Below are positions 8,247 to 17,507 of a stretch of 64,000 nucleotides of DNA, piece after piece (the first letter of the stretch is position 1; the number at the start of each line of letters is the position of its first letter). The DNA comes from Janthinobacterium sp051380875 (GTDB lineage: Bacteria > Pseudomonadota > Gammaproteobacteria > Burkholderiales > Burkholderiaceae_D), in NCBI RefSeq assembly GCF_051380875.1, contig NZ_JBNYXW010000016.1:103553-167552 (forward strand), written 5' to 3'. The notes beneath the pieces are model-generated. The model had not been told where the DNA came from. It worked only from the letters and a program-made list of their open reading frames with translations, and ran no database searches. Position numbers and translations under genes: made by a program.

Positions 8247-11200
8247 TTGTCCGCGCGTATCCTGATCATCGAAGATAACGCCACCAATATGGAATTGATG
8301 GTGTACCTGCTGCGGGCCTTCGGGTATACGCCGCTGGCCGCCTATGACGGCGAGGAGGGCGTGCGCATGGCGCGCAGCGAATTGCCGGACTTGATCATCT
8401 GCGATGTGCATTTGCCCAAGCTCGATGGCTATGGCGTGGTGGCCGAGCTGAAAAAAGACCCGCTGCTGCGCAAGATTCCTGCCCTGGCCGTGACGGCGCT
8501 GGCCATGGTGGGCGACCGGGAACGCTTGCTCGAGGCGGGATTCAATGGCTATATCGGCAAGCCGATCGAGCCTGACCTGTTCGTCGCGGAGCTGGAATCT
8601 TTTTTACCCGGGGCGCCGTCGACGCCAGTTAAAAACGACATAGCCACCATACTGATCGTCGACGATCATGTACTGAACCGCGAATTCCTCACTGCGCTGC
8701 TGGGCTACAGCGGCCATCGCCTGCTGGAAGCGGCCAATGGCGCCGATGCGCTGGACGTCATGCGTACCGAGCGGCCGGACCTGATCATCTCCGATATCCT
8801 CATGCCGAACATGGATGGCTACGAATTCGTCATGCGCGTGCATGAAGATGCCGCGCTGGCTGACGTGCCCATCATTTTTTATACGGCCACTTACCGCGAG
8901 CAGGAAGCGATCCAGCTGGCGCAAGCATGCGGCGTGCGCTGGGTGCTGCCGAAACCGTCCGACCCCGAGCTCATCGTGCGCACGGTCAACGAGGCGCTGG
9001 GACTGGCCGCGCCGCCTGCCGCTGCGCTGCCCGCCGCCGTAGCCGTGCGCGCCTCGCCTGGCGCAGGCGAGCTGGCCGGCATCGACAAGCAGGTCAGCGG
9101 CTATCTGGACGAACTGGAGTCCAGCAGCTTGCACATTTCGCAGCTGGCCAGCCAGGGCGAGGGCCAGGCGGCCATGCCGGAAGACCTGGCCATCATGACG
9201 GAGCGCCTGTCGCGCTCGCTAGCTAGCCTGCAGGCGGTGAGCCTGCGCCTGACAGCGCTGATCGAGCTCGGTATCGAGCTGGGCGCCGAACGCGATCCGC
9301 GCGCGCTGATCGAGACCGGCTGCAAGGTGGCGCAAAATATCTGCGTCTCCAGATATGCCTGCATCGGCGTGCTGGAGCAGGGCGCTGAAAAACTCAGTTA
9401 TTTTTCCTCGTGCGGCGCCGAAAAAAACATCGGGCACATCGCCAGCGCGCCGCGCACGGGCATCCTGAACCGGCTGCTGGAACAGCGCCAGCCCTACCGC
9501 GTGAATGGCCTGAAGGGCGATCCCGCTGCGCTGGGCTTGCCCGAGTCGCATCCTCCCGTGCACTCCTTCCTGGGCGTGGCCATCGCCTCGCGCGAGCGCA
9601 GCCATGGCTGGCTGTATCTGGTTGACAAGCTTGGGGCGAATGAATTTTCCGAAGTCGACGAGCGCGTCGCCGCCACCGTGGCCGCGCAGATCGCCGTCGC
9701 CTATGACAACCTGCTGCTGTACGATGAAATCAAGCGCCATCACGAGCAGCTGACGCTGGACATGGCGGCGCGCATCCGCCTCGACGAAGACTTGCGCCGC
9801 TTCCGCCTGGCGATGGACGCCACGGCCGACGCGATTTTCCTCATCGACCGCGCCGGCCTGTGCTTCGTCGACGTCAACCAGACGGCTTGCCGCATGCTGG
9901 GCTTCGAGCGCGAGGATTTTCTCAGGGTGGGGCCGGGCCGGGCGCATGAGGGCGAGGCCCAGCTCGAAGAGCTGTATAGCAAGCTGCTGGCGGGCGACCA
10001 GGGCAGTACGATGACGGAATTGCAGCTGCAGCGCAAGGATGGCTCGCCGCTGTCGGTGGAAGTGCAGCGGCGCACCTTGCGTTCGGGCCAGAGCTGGATC
10101 CTGGTGGCGGTGGCGCGCGATATCACCGAGCGCAAGGATGCCGAACAACGCCTGATGAAACTGGCGCATTTCGATACCCTGACCGGCTTGCCCAACCGCA
10201 GCCAGTTCTACTCCTCGCTGACCCATTCGCTGGTCCAGGCTGCCGAACACCAGTGGGCCGTGGCCGTGCTGTTCATGGATGTCGACCGCTTCAAGAATGT
10301 GAACGATACCCTGGGCCACACCCTCGGCGACGACTTGCTGCGCCAGTTTTCCAAGCGCCTGGTCGATAGCCTGCGCGTGCGCGACACCATCGGCCGCTTC
10401 GGCGGCGATGAATTTGCCGCCATCCTGCTGCTGCCCGAAGGCGCGCAGCATGCCGTGGGCGTGGTCGACAAGATCCGCGAAGCGATGCGCAAGCCTTTCG
10501 ACTTGCAGGGGCATGAAGTGACGGTGACGGTCAGCGTCGGTATTTCCGTGTATCCCGACGATGGTGCCGACGCCGACACCCTGATTCAATATGCCGACAC
10601 GGCCATGTACCGCGCCAAGGAGGCGGGCCGCGATACCTTCCGCTTCTTCACGGCGGAAATGAATGTGCAATCGATGGCGCGCCTGGAGATGGAAAACGCC
10701 CTGCGGCGTGCCATCGAGAACGAGGAATTCGTGCTGTACTTCCAACCCAAGGTGCATATCATCTCGGGGCGCATCAGCGGTGCCGAGGCGCTGATACGCT
10801 GGCGCCGCCCCGGTCATGGCATGGTCTCGCCGGCCCTGTTCATCCCCGTGCTCGAAGAGACGGGGCTGATCGTGCGGGTCGGCAACTGGGTGCTCGACGA
10901 GGCGTGCAAGAAAATCAGCGAGTGGTGCGCCAGCAGCATCGGTCCAGTGCACCTGTCGGTGAACGTCTCGGGCATCCAGTTTTTTGTCGGCGGCCTGGAA
11001 GAAGAAGTGCTCAAGGCGATCCGCAAGCACGACATCGCGCCCGACTTGCTGGAACTCGAATTGACGGAAAGTTCGCTGATGTCGAACGCCGAAGAAACCA
11101 TCGCCGTATTGCGCAATCTCAAGGCGCTGGGCATCCAGATTTCCATCGACGATTTCGGCACCGGCTATTCCAGCCTGGCCTACCTGAAGCGCTTCCCCAT

Positions 11201-11879
11201 CGACAAGCTGAAGATCGACATCGCCTTCGTGCGCGAAGTCACCAGCAACCCGGACGACGCGGCCATCGTCCTGGCCATCATCAGCATGGCGCACAGCATG
11301 AAGCTGCAGGTGATCGCCGAAGGCGTGGAAAACGATGCGCAGCTGGCCTATCTGCGGCGCCACGGCTGCGACGAGATGCAGGGCTACTATTTCAGCCGCC
11401 CCGTGCCGCAGGAAGAATTCGAGCAGATGCTGATGGGCGGCAAACTGCTGCAGGCGCCACAGGATGCGGGCAGCGAAGAACAGCAAACGCTGTTGATTGT
11501 CGACGACGATGTCTTCATGCTCGACGTGCTCAGCGACTTCCTGGCGCAGGATGGCTACCGCATCCTGACGGCGCAAACGGCGGCCGAGGGTTTTGATATC
11601 CTGGCGCGCCACAGGGTGCAGGTTATTTTGTGCGACCAGTGCATGCCGCTCATGAGCGGCACCGAATTCATGGAGCGCGTCAAGCACCTGTGCCCCGACA
11701 CCTTCCGCATCATGCTGTCCGCCTTTGCCGATTTGACGCCGATCATGGCGGCGATTAACCGTGGCGCCGTCGACCGCTTCTACACCAAGCCGTGGAAGGG
11801 CGCCGTGCTGCGCGAAAATATCCGCGAGGGCTTCCGCCTGCACGGCCTGCTGCACGGCCCCGTCAAGGCCGCTGCCTAG
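8247..11879 (+). CDS. Multidomain cyclic-di-GMP regulator (REC-REC-GAF-PAS-GGDEF-EAL-REC)
   Basis: The protein is about 1210 residues and has seven domains in order. Two receiver domains come first (RILIIEDN... and TILIVDDH..., residues 1-255). A GAF domain follows at about 340-500, then PAS at 520-645. The GGDEF domain has intact GGDEF and an upstream RxxD inhibitory site (RVRD five residues before it). The EAL domain has EALIRW, ELTESSLM and DDFGTGYSSL. A final receiver (LLIVDDDVFML... TKPW) resembles those of RpfG-type proteins. It may make and degrade cyclic-di-GMP under phosphorelay control. The start is TTG at 8247, placed six bases after GGGAG; the longer ATG start at 8139 adds 36 residues unlike any domain. 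No partner kinase is adjacent. Confidence 0.9.
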   Translation: MSARILIIEDNATNMELMVYLLRAFGYTPLAAYDGEEGVRMARSELPDLIICDVHLPKLDGYGVVAELKKDPLLRKIPALAVTALAMVGDRERLLEAGFNGYIGKPIEPDLFVAELESFLPGAPSTPVKNDIATILIVDDHVLNREFLTALLGYSGHRLLEAANGADALDVMRTERPDLIISDILMPNMDGYEFVMRVHEDAALADVPIIFYTATYREQEAIQLAQACGVRWVLPKPSDPELIVRTVNEALGLAAPPAAALPAAVAVRASPGAGELAGIDKQVSGYLDELESSSLHISQLASQGEGQAAMPEDLAIMTERLSRSLASLQAVSLRLTALIELGIELGAERDPRALIETGCKVAQNICVSRYACIGVLEQGAEKLSYFSSCGAEKNIGHIASAPRTGILNRLLEQRQPYRVNGLKGDPAALGLPESHPPVHSFLGVAIASRERSHGWLYLVDKLGANEFSEVDERVAATVAAQIAVAYDNLLLYDEIKRHHEQLTLDMAARIRLDEDLRRFRLAMDATADAIFLIDRAGLCFVDVNQTACRMLGFEREDFLRVGPGRAHEGEAQLEELYSKLLAGDQGSTMTELQLQRKDGSPLSVEVQRRTLRSGQSWILVAVARDITERKDAEQRLMKLAHFDTLTGLPNRSQFYSSLTHSLVQAAEHQWAVAVLFMDVDRFKNVNDTLGHTLGDDLLRQFSKRLVDSLRVRDTIGRFGGDEFAAILLLPEGAQHAVGVVDKIREAMRKPFDLQGHEVTVTVSVGISVYPDDGADADTLIQYADTAMYRAKEAGRDTFRFFTAEMNVQSMARLEMENALRRAIENEEFVLYFQPKVHIISGRISGAEALIRWRRPGHGMVSPALFIPVLEETGLIVRVGNWVLDEACKKISEWCASSIGPVHLSVNVSGIQFFVGGLEEEVLKAIRKHDIAPDLLELELTESSLMSNAEETIAVLRNLKALGIQISIDDFGTGYSSLAYLKRFPIDKLKIDIAFVREVTSNPDDAAIVLAIISMAHSMKLQVIAEGVENDAQLAYLRRHGCDEMQGYYFSRPVPQEEFEQMLMGGKLLQAPQDAGSEEQQTLLIVDDDVFMLDVLSDFLAQDGYRILTAQTAAEGFDILARHRVQVILCDQCMPLMSGTEFMERVKHLCPDTFRIMLSAFADLTPIMAAINRGAVDRFYTKPWKGAVLRENIREGFRLHGLLHGPVKAAA

Positions 11880-12006
11880 GCTGCGTGTGCGCTGGCGCAC
11901 GTTTAGACGCTGTTTTCTATTGGATTAGACTCCCGTCTCTAGTTTTGCTCACTAGAATAAAAAGCATCCATGATGGGCATGGCCTTGCAGATGACGGGAG
12001 CTGACG

Positions 12007-12624
12007 ATGGTGAAGAAATTGAAGGAGCTGGCGGAAGACAAGGAACTGGCGAACGCCGTGCGTTCATCCGCGCAGCAGATCTGGCAAGCCGGCCTGGGTG
12101 CTTTTGCCAAGGCGCAGGAAGAGGGCGGCCGCGTATTTTCCAGGCTGGTCAAGGAAGGCACGCAATTTCAGCAGCGCGCCGAAGACAAGGTGGCCGGCGT
12201 CAGCGACAGCGTCGGCAAATTGGCCGATGGCGTCGGCAAGCAGGCCAGCGGCTCGTGGGACAAGCTGGAGCAAGTGTTTGAAGAGCGCGTGGCGCGCGCC
12301 CTGGCCACCATCGGCGTGCCGACGCAACATGACCTCGCCGCGCTGCACGCGCAGATTGCGGCCCTGAGCGAGCAGGTGGCGGCGCTGTCGGGCAAGGCGC
12401 AAGCCAAGCCTGGCGCCAAGGTTGTAGCAAAGGCAGCGCCCAGAAGTGTGGCGAAGCCGGCCGTGAACGCTGTCGTCAAGCCTGCCGTGAAGGCGGCGCC
12501 GAAAGCCTCACCAAAGGCAGCACCCAAGGCGGTTGCCGCCAAGGCGATCGCCAGGCCGCTGGCCAAGCCCGCAGCGTCCGCCGTTGCCAGGCCGGCGGCG
12601 AAGAAAAAAGCACCAGTGCCCTGA
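12007..12624 (+). CDS. PhaF-type polyhydroxyalkanoate granule-associated protein
   Basis: This 205-residue protein has a phasin-like N-terminal half (residues 1-130). That half is amphipathic and coiled-coil-forming, with WQAGLGAFAKAQEEGGRVF and a leucine-zipper-like IAALSEQVAALSG end. The second half is a histone H1-like Ala/Lys/Pro tail with many KPA and KAAPK repeats. This matches the PhaF/PhaI granule-associated family, in which the N-terminal part coats polyhydroxyalkanoate granules and the basic tail binds DNA, helping granule segregation. A ribosome site (GGGAGCTGACG) supports the ATG. A strong terminator follows, so it is a single-gene unit. A second phasin is encoded at 17 kb, but no PHA synthase is in the window. 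Confidence 0.85.
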   Translation: MVKKLKELAEDKELANAVRSSAQQIWQAGLGAFAKAQEEGGRVFSRLVKEGTQFQQRAEDKVAGVSDSVGKLADGVGKQASGSWDKLEQVFEERVARALATIGVPTQHDLAALHAQIAALSEQVAALSGKAQAKPGAKVVAKAAPRSVAKPAVNAVVKPAVKAAPKASPKAAPKAVAAKAIARPLAKPAASAVARPAAKKKAPVP

Positions 12625-12644
12625 GCTGGCGCCGCCTCCACTCC

Positions 12645-12668
12645 AGCCTGCTCGCGCAGGCTTTTTTT
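12645..12668 (+). terminator. Rho-independent terminator after the PhaF-like gene
   Basis: A perfect 7-bp stem AGCCTGC/GCAGGCT with loop TCGC is followed immediately by a run of seven Ts. Confidence 0.9.
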
Positions 12669-12762
12669 AGCCTGCCATTTCGCCGGCACGGGCGGGCGCA
12701 GTGTTTCATTACGGCTATTTTAGGTGGTATGCTTGAGGCAGAACACAGAGAGATTGCCCGCC

Positions 12763-13434
12763 ATGCTACAAAAAGCACCACGCCGTACCCGCGAACGCAT
12801 CCTGGAGTTGTCGCTGCGCCTGTTCAACGAGTTCGGTGAGCCGAATATCACGACCACCGTGATTGCGGAAGAGATGAATATTTCACCGGGGAACCTGTAC
12901 TACCACTTTCGCAACAAGGACGATATCGTCAACTCGATCTTCGTCCAGTTCGAGGCGGAAATCGAACGCATCCTGACCGTGCCGAACGGGCGCCGCTCGA
13001 ATATCGAGGACGTCTGGCTGTACCTGCACCTGATGTTCGAGCTGATCTGGCGTTACCGCTTCTTTTACCGCGACCTCAACGATTTGCTGTCGCGTAACCG
13101 CAAGCTCGAATTGCACTTCAAGCTGATCCTGGCGCACAAGATCAAGGTGGCCACGCAGCTGTGCGAAGACTTGCGCAGCGAGCAATCCCTGGAAGCGTCG
13201 GACATGGAAGTAGCTGCCATGGCGACGAATATGGTGGTCGTCGCCACTTACTGGCTATCGTATGAGTACGTGCGCAATCCGCGCAAGTACAGCGAACAGC
13301 AATCGATGTCCGATGCGCTGGCGCGTGGCTGCTACCAGGTGCTGTCCCTGATCGGGCCGTATCTGCGCAATGAAACGCATCTGTTGTTTCGCAAGTTATC
13401 GGAAGAGTATGTGACTAAACTCAAGAGCGACTGA
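12763..13434 (+). CDS. TetR-family transcriptional regulator
   Basis: This 223-residue protein has a TetR N-terminal helix-turn-helix: RTRERILELSLRLFNEFGE, then TTVIAEEMNISPGNLYYHFRNKDDIV. The helical C-terminal effector domain resembles the larger Gram-negative TetR_C group. The start at MLQKAP is preferred because family members begin 8-10 residues before the first helix; a GTG start 39 bases upstream would add unrelated residues. The gene lies right after the PhaF-like gene but behind that gene's strong terminator, so it has its own promoter. A role in controlling fatty acid or polymer metabolism is possible from position alone. Ligand and targets are unknown. Confidence 0.85.
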   Translation: MLQKAPRRTRERILELSLRLFNEFGEPNITTTVIAEEMNISPGNLYYHFRNKDDIVNSIFVQFEAEIERILTVPNGRRSNIEDVWLYLHLMFELIWRYRFFYRDLNDLLSRNRKLELHFKLILAHKIKVATQLCEDLRSEQSLEASDMEVAAMATNMVVVATYWLSYEYVRNPRKYSEQQSMSDALARGCYQVLSLIGPYLRNETHLLFRKLSEEYVTKLKSD

Positions 13435-13437
13435 CGG

Positions 13438-13470
13438 CCTTGCGCGGCGCGCCAGCGCTGCCGCGCAAGG
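13438..13470 (+). terminator. Hairpin after the TetR gene
   Basis: An 11-bp perfect stem (CCTTGCGCGGC with GCCGCGCAAGG) and an 11-nt loop begin three bases after the stop codon. No T-tract follows, so it may only protect the transcript end. Confidence 0.5.
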
Positions 13471-13501
13471 TGGGCAGGCGCTTACTCACTGGAGACACGG
13501 T

Positions 13502-14275
13502 ATGGCCTGGAAACAATTTCCCTATCCTGACGCAGCCTATGTATACACCGCGCAAAGCCTGGAAGCGGCCTGGCCGCGCCTGCATGCGGGTGACGTCGAG
13601 CCGTTTCCCACGCACCCGGCGCTGCTGCAGGCGTGGCTGGCCTTCCATGCGGGCGATTTCGAACGCGCCGTGAAGCTGGGACTGGCCGTTGGCGTGCCCG
13701 GCTACGCGGTGGCGCACAAGGCCACCTGCATCTACGCGACGCACCTGGAGCTCAATGAGCGCCAGAAACTCGACATGTACGAGGAAGTGGCGGAGCGCTG
13801 CGAGCGCCAGCAGATCGAGCAGCCGGACAATCCGGCCGGCTACTACTGGCATGCCTACAGCCTGGGCCGTTATGCCCTGGGCACGTCTGTCGTCAAGGCC
13901 CTGGCGCAGGGCATGGGCGCGCGCGTGCGCAACAGCCTGGACCGCACGATGACGGTGGCGCCCATGCATGCAGACGCGCATATCGCGTTTGGCATTTATC
14001 ATACGGAAATTATCGACAAGGTGGGCGCCATGATTGGCGGCCTGACATACGGCGCCAACAAGGACGATGGCTACCAGCATTTCAAGACGGCACTGGCCCT
14101 GACGCCCCATTCGGCACTGGCCCACAGCGAATATGCGCGCGCCTTGAACATGCTCGACGGAAAGAAAAAAATGGCCGAAGCGCTGGCCCTGTATGTACTG
14201 GCGGCCGACTGTGTGGCGGTCGATGCCAAGGAGCGCCTCGAAGTCGAGGCTGCGATGGATGAACTGAAAGAATAA
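13502..14275 (+). CDS. TPR-like protein of unknown function
   Basis: This 257-residue protein has no signal peptide or membrane segment. It is built of helical repeats: ALLQAWLAFHAGDFERAVKLGLAVG, then PAGYYWHAYSLGRYALG, ADAHIAFGIYHTEI and SALAHSEYARALNML. This fits a tetratricopeptide-like scaffold in the cytoplasm. A ribosome site (CTGGAGACACGGT) supports the ATG. It is followed nine bases later by the LOG-family gene, so the two are probably cotranscribed. I recall similar conserved hypothetical proteins in Burkholderiales but know of no assigned function. A protein-protein interaction role is only an inference from the fold. Confidence 0.7.
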   Translation: MAWKQFPYPDAAYVYTAQSLEAAWPRLHAGDVEPFPTHPALLQAWLAFHAGDFERAVKLGLAVGVPGYAVAHKATCIYATHLELNERQKLDMYEEVAERCERQQIEQPDNPAGYYWHAYSLGRYALGTSVVKALAQGMGARVRNSLDRTMTVAPMHADAHIAFGIYHTEIIDKVGAMIGGLTYGANKDDGYQHFKTALALTPHSALAHSEYARALNMLDGKKKMAEALALYVLAADCVAVDAKERLEVEAAMDELKE

Positions 14276-14284
14276 AGGAATGCT

Positions 14285-14833
<549 letters not shown>

Positions 14834-15138
14834 GTTTTCTACACGGAAATTTTATAGCGAGCCATGCACTGCGAAGTGCATGGCTTTTTTATTTCCGCAT
14901 GGAAAAATTGATCGAAATCAATAAATTAATTAATAAAAATATACCTAAAATATTTCTAAAATGGCATGTTTTTTTGAAAATGAAGATGCTTTTTGAATAT
15001 TAGTGTGGTCTACTAGAATTGTTTTAAAAACACACATGCCGGCCACCCGCGAGGTGCTTTGCACTTTCCCTAAAAAAGTGCCGCCATGTTTTAAGTTGCC
15101 ATGACCACGCCACTTCATCATCTCGAAAGGATGCTATT
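14834..15138. other. AT-rich intergenic region upstream of the PEP-CTERM gene
   Basis: After the terminator this region is markedly AT-rich around 14910-15030 (AATTAATTAATAAAAATATA and similar), unlike the surrounding coding DNA. It probably holds the promoter of the PEP-CTERM gene. I see no convincing -24/-12 element; the TGGCATG near 14962 lacks a GC at the right distance. Confidence 0.5.
14861..14890 (+). terminator. Rho-independent terminator after the LOG gene
   Basis: A perfect 10-bp stem GCCATGCACT/AGTGCATGGC with loop GCGA is followed by six Ts. Confidence 0.93.
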
Positions 15139-15744
15139 TTGAAACCTATGACCCTCTTGCGCGCGACTGCTGTCGCCGCCATACTCGCCGCCGCCGGCAG
15201 CGCCCAAGCACAAACGACCACGATCAGTTTCGATGCACTGGAACATCCTGGCTTCCTTGGTTCCGTGTTCCATTCCTACTCCGAAGGGGGTTACGATTTC
15301 AACAGCAGCTTCCTGGGCCTGTTGGGCTCGGCACATCAGAGCAACTTCGCCTATGCCGGTTCGGCCGGCCTTGGCGCGTCGCTCCTGTCGACGACGACAC
15401 TGAGCCGTACCGATGGCGCCGCATTCTCGCTGAGCTCGATCAGCCTGGCTGACTACGTGAGCTTGCCTGGTGCCTTCAACGTGACCTTCGTCGGCCATCA
15501 AGTGGGCGGCAGCACGGTGACGCAAACGTTCAGCCTGAATGGCAGCCATACTTTCAGCGATTACACTTTTACGGGCTTTAGCAACTTGCTGTCGGCAACG
15601 TGGAAGGAAGGCGCCCTCCATACCTTCCAGGTCGACAATATCACCGCCAGCGTGAGCGCCGTGCCGGAACCGGCCACCTATGGCATGTTGTTGGGCGGAC
15701 TGGGTCTGCTGGGCTTCCTGCTCCGCCGCAAGAACGCCGCCTGA
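15139..15744 (+). CDS. PEP-CTERM sorting-domain exported protein
   Basis: This 201-residue protein has a Sec signal peptide (MTLLRATAVAAILAAAGSAQA). The middle is Ser/Gly/Phe-rich and beta-strand-like. The C-terminal sorting tag is VPEPATYGMLLGGLGLLGF followed by LLRRKN. PEP-CTERM tags are cleaved by exosortase and associated with exopolysaccharide or floc formation. The start is TTG at 15139 because AAGG sits nine bases upstream; the ATG nine bases later is an alternative that keeps the signal peptide. It is flanked by strong terminators, so it is monocistronic. A second PEP-CTERM protein at 56.8-57.4 kb has an almost identical tail. The passenger region matches no family I recognise. Confidence 0.85.
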   Translation: MKPMTLLRATAVAAILAAAGSAQAQTTTISFDALEHPGFLGSVFHSYSEGGYDFNSSFLGLLGSAHQSNFAYAGSAGLGASLLSTTTLSRTDGAAFSLSSISLADYVSLPGAFNVTFVGHQVGGSTVTQTFSLNGSHTFSDYTFTGFSNLLSATWKEGALHTFQVDNITASVSAVPEPATYGMLLGGLGLLGFLLRRKNAA

Positions 15745-15785
15745 CGCCAGCGCTTGGCTGCCGCGCCGCGCGCGGCAGAGGCGAA

Positions 15786-15823
15786 AAAAATGCCGCTTGG
15801 TATCTTTACCAGGCGGCATTTTT
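15786..15823. terminator. Bidirectional terminator between PEP-CTERM and metallopeptidase genes
   Basis: AAAAATGCCGC and GCGGCATTTTT form an 11-bp stem, extended by TGGTA/TACCA around a short loop. A-tract and T-tract flank it, so it can serve both convergent genes. Confidence 0.9.
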
Positions 15824-15840
15824 CATGAAGATGGGCCTGG

Positions 15841-16353
15841 TCACGACCACAGGCGCTGGCCGGACAGGTCGAGCTGGGTCAGGTACAGGCGCACATCGAA
15901 TTCGTACTGGTGGTATTGCGGCTCCATATACGTGCACAGCTTGTAGAAGGCCTTGTCATGTTGCTTTTCTTTCACGTGCGCCAGTTCATGCACGGCGATC
16001 ATGCGCAAGAATTCCAGCGGCACTTCCTTGAACATGGTGGCGACACGGATTTCATGCTTGGCCTTGAGCTTGCCGCCCTGCACGCGTGAAATCGACGTGT
16101 GCAAGCCCAGCGCATGCTGGATCACATGGATCTTGCTGTCGAACGCTACTTTGTTGATAGGCTCGGCATTGCGCAGGAATTCAGTCTTCAAGTCTTGTAC
16201 ATACTGGTACAGCGCCTTGTCGTTGCGGACTTCATGCGCCTTCGGATAGCGTTTCAATAACACTTCGCCCAGCTTGTCTTGTGCGATCAGTTGCTGCACT
16301 TGCGATTGTGTTTGCTCGGAATAAGCGCTCAGGTATTTCAGGGATGGCTGCAT
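15841..16353 (-). CDS. YgjP-like zinc metallopeptidase-domain protein
   Basis: This 170-residue cytosolic protein has the gluzincin-type motif HELAH at 122-126 with a further His at 132 (KEKQHDKAFYKLC). This matches the YgjP/DUF45 group of WLM-like metallopeptidases. The upstream half (QSQVQQLIAQDKL, ALYQYVQDLKTEFLRN) is helical. The start at MQPSLKYL is chosen because everything upstream in frame is Arg/Pro/Gly-rich and reads as noncoding; no clear ribosome site is visible. The substrate is unknown, and proteins of this group are rarely characterised. It converges on the PEP-CTERM gene across a shared terminator. Confidence 0.8.
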   Translation of the reverse strand: MQPSLKYLSAYSEQTQSQVQQLIAQDKLGEVLLKRYPKAHEVRNDKALYQYVQDLKTEFLRNAEPINKVAFDSKIHVIQHALGLHTSISRVQGGKLKAKHEIRVATMFKEVPLEFLRMIAVHELAHVKEKQHDKAFYKLCTYMEPQYHQYEFDVRLYLTQLDLSGQRLWS

Positions 16354-16587
16354 GCGGGGAAAGGGCGGGGCGCGGGTGTGTCGGTAAGGCGAGAATGTAC
16401 CATACCGTAGCACCCTGCGCTGGAAGCGGCGATTGCCAGGGGCATGGCCACGGCCAGCGAGGGGCATGCCATGCACGGCGCGACCGCGTACCGCCACCCG
16501 CCTCCCGGTGCACACCCATGCCAGCGCGTGCCGCCTGGCGAGTCCCATGGCGCCATCCCGGCGCGGGCCTGATCGGCCCACCCTTGC

Positions 16588-16959
16588 TCAGCCCTTGTCG
16601 CCGCCGCCCTTGGCGCCTTGCCTGCCGGCCTTGGCTTGCTGCCCGGTACTGGCGCTGGCGCGCTGGGCCGATTGGCGGCTTTCGCCGCCTTTCCTGCCGA
16701 TTTCCGCCATGTGTTCGCGGTTGCGGCTGACGGCTTCACCGCCTTTTTGGCCGGCCCGCCGTGCTTCTTCCGAGTCGAACTCGTGCGCCGTGCCCTTTTG
16801 ATGCGCGGCCTGGCCGCCCTTGCTGGCAATTTCGCGCTGCTGCTCCTCGTTCATGGCGGCAAAACCGCGCTTGCTCATGCCTTTCGGGCTGCTGGCATCG
16901 CTTGCTTTCTGGCTGCTGCCAGCGGCTTTGCCTTGTTCGTTACCTTGATTGCTAGCCAT
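16588..16959 (-). CDS. KGG-repeat stress-type protein
   Basis: This 123-residue, highly hydrophilic protein is rich in Gly, Lys, Gln, Ser and Ala. It carries the KGG repeats of stress-induced proteins of the YciG/GsiB type: IASKGGQAAHQKG, AGQKGGEAVSRN and EIGRKGGESRQ. Such proteins are small, probably disordered hydrophilins linked to stationary phase and desiccation or acid stress. The start MASNQGNEQG is fixed by AAGGAGA seven bases upstream. It lies 35 bases downstream of the phasin gene on the same strand, so the two may share a transcript. Biochemical activity is unknown. Confidence 0.85.
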   Translation of the reverse strand: MASNQGNEQGKAAGSSQKASDASSPKGMSKRGFAAMNEEQQREIASKGGQAAHQKGTAHEFDSEEARRAGQKGGEAVSRNREHMAEIGRKGGESRQSAQRASASTGQQAKAGRQGAKGGGDKG

Positions 16960-16994
16960 GCTGTTCTCCTTGCGGTCGAGTGGAAATCCGGTGC

Positions 16995-17507
16995 TCAGTG
17001 CGCCTGATCGGCTTGCCTGCTGGTATCGCGGTTGTGGCCTGCGCTGTCGTGGTGGCCACCGGCGTGCATTTTTTCGATCAGTTCGCGTTGGCGCTGCGTG
17101 GCTTTTTCCATTTCCTCGGCCGTCTTGCGCATCACTTCGTCGGCAAAGGCCACGGCCGTGCGGCTCGCTGTGGGGATATGTGCCTCTGCAGTGCGGTTCA
17201 GCTCGACATTGGCATTGGCGACAAGATTGCCGAGTTGCTGCCGGTACTGGAGCAGCCTGTCGCTGCCCGGCTGCAAGCGGGCCGCCGCCCGCGACAGCAA
17301 TTCGCCGGTGTCGCGCGCGTACAGCAATTGCACGCTGACGCTGCTCCATTCTTGCAGCAGCTCTTGCGCCAGGCGCAGATGGAGCGCGCTCATTTGTTGC
17401 GCCGTGTCGCACATCTTGCACGATAGTTCGGTGGTGAAATTGAGCTGGGCTTCCAGCTGGGACTTCAGGGCGGGGCTGAGACTGGGATTGATGCTGTTTG
17501 TGAACAT
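16995..17507 (-). CDS. Phasin-family protein
   Basis: This 170-residue protein matches the phasin_2 type: a helical N-terminal part with LKSQLEAQLNFTTELSCKMCDTA, a middle LLYARDTGELLSRAAARL, and an amphipathic C-terminal helix VMRKTAEEMEKATQRQRELIEKM. The His/Asp-rich tail is probably disordered. Phasins coat polyhydroxyalkanoate granules and control their number and size; some have chaperone-like activity. GAGG precedes the ATG. A KGG-repeat stress gene follows 35 bp downstream, suggesting expression in stationary or storage conditions. It is distinct from the PhaF-like protein at 12 kb because it lacks the Ala/Lys/Pro tail. Confidence 0.85.
   Translation of the reverse strand: MFTNSINPSLSPALKSQLEAQLNFTTELSCKMCDTAQQMSALHLRLAQELLQEWSSVSVQLLYARDTGELLSRAAARLQPGSDRLLQYRQQLGNLVANANVELNRTAEAHIPTASRTAVAFADEVMRKTAEEMEKATQRQRELIEKMHAGGHHDSAGHNRDTSRQADQAH

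Noticed and set aside
9219..11900. An 893-codon minus-strand frame
   Set aside because: It mirrors the GGDEF/EAL gene; high third-position GC makes long antisense frames open. The composition (His/Gln/Arg-rich) is not protein-like.
14960..14980. A possible sigma-54 promoter for the PEP-CTERM gene
   Set aside because: TGGCATG is present but the -12 GC is missing at the required spacing.
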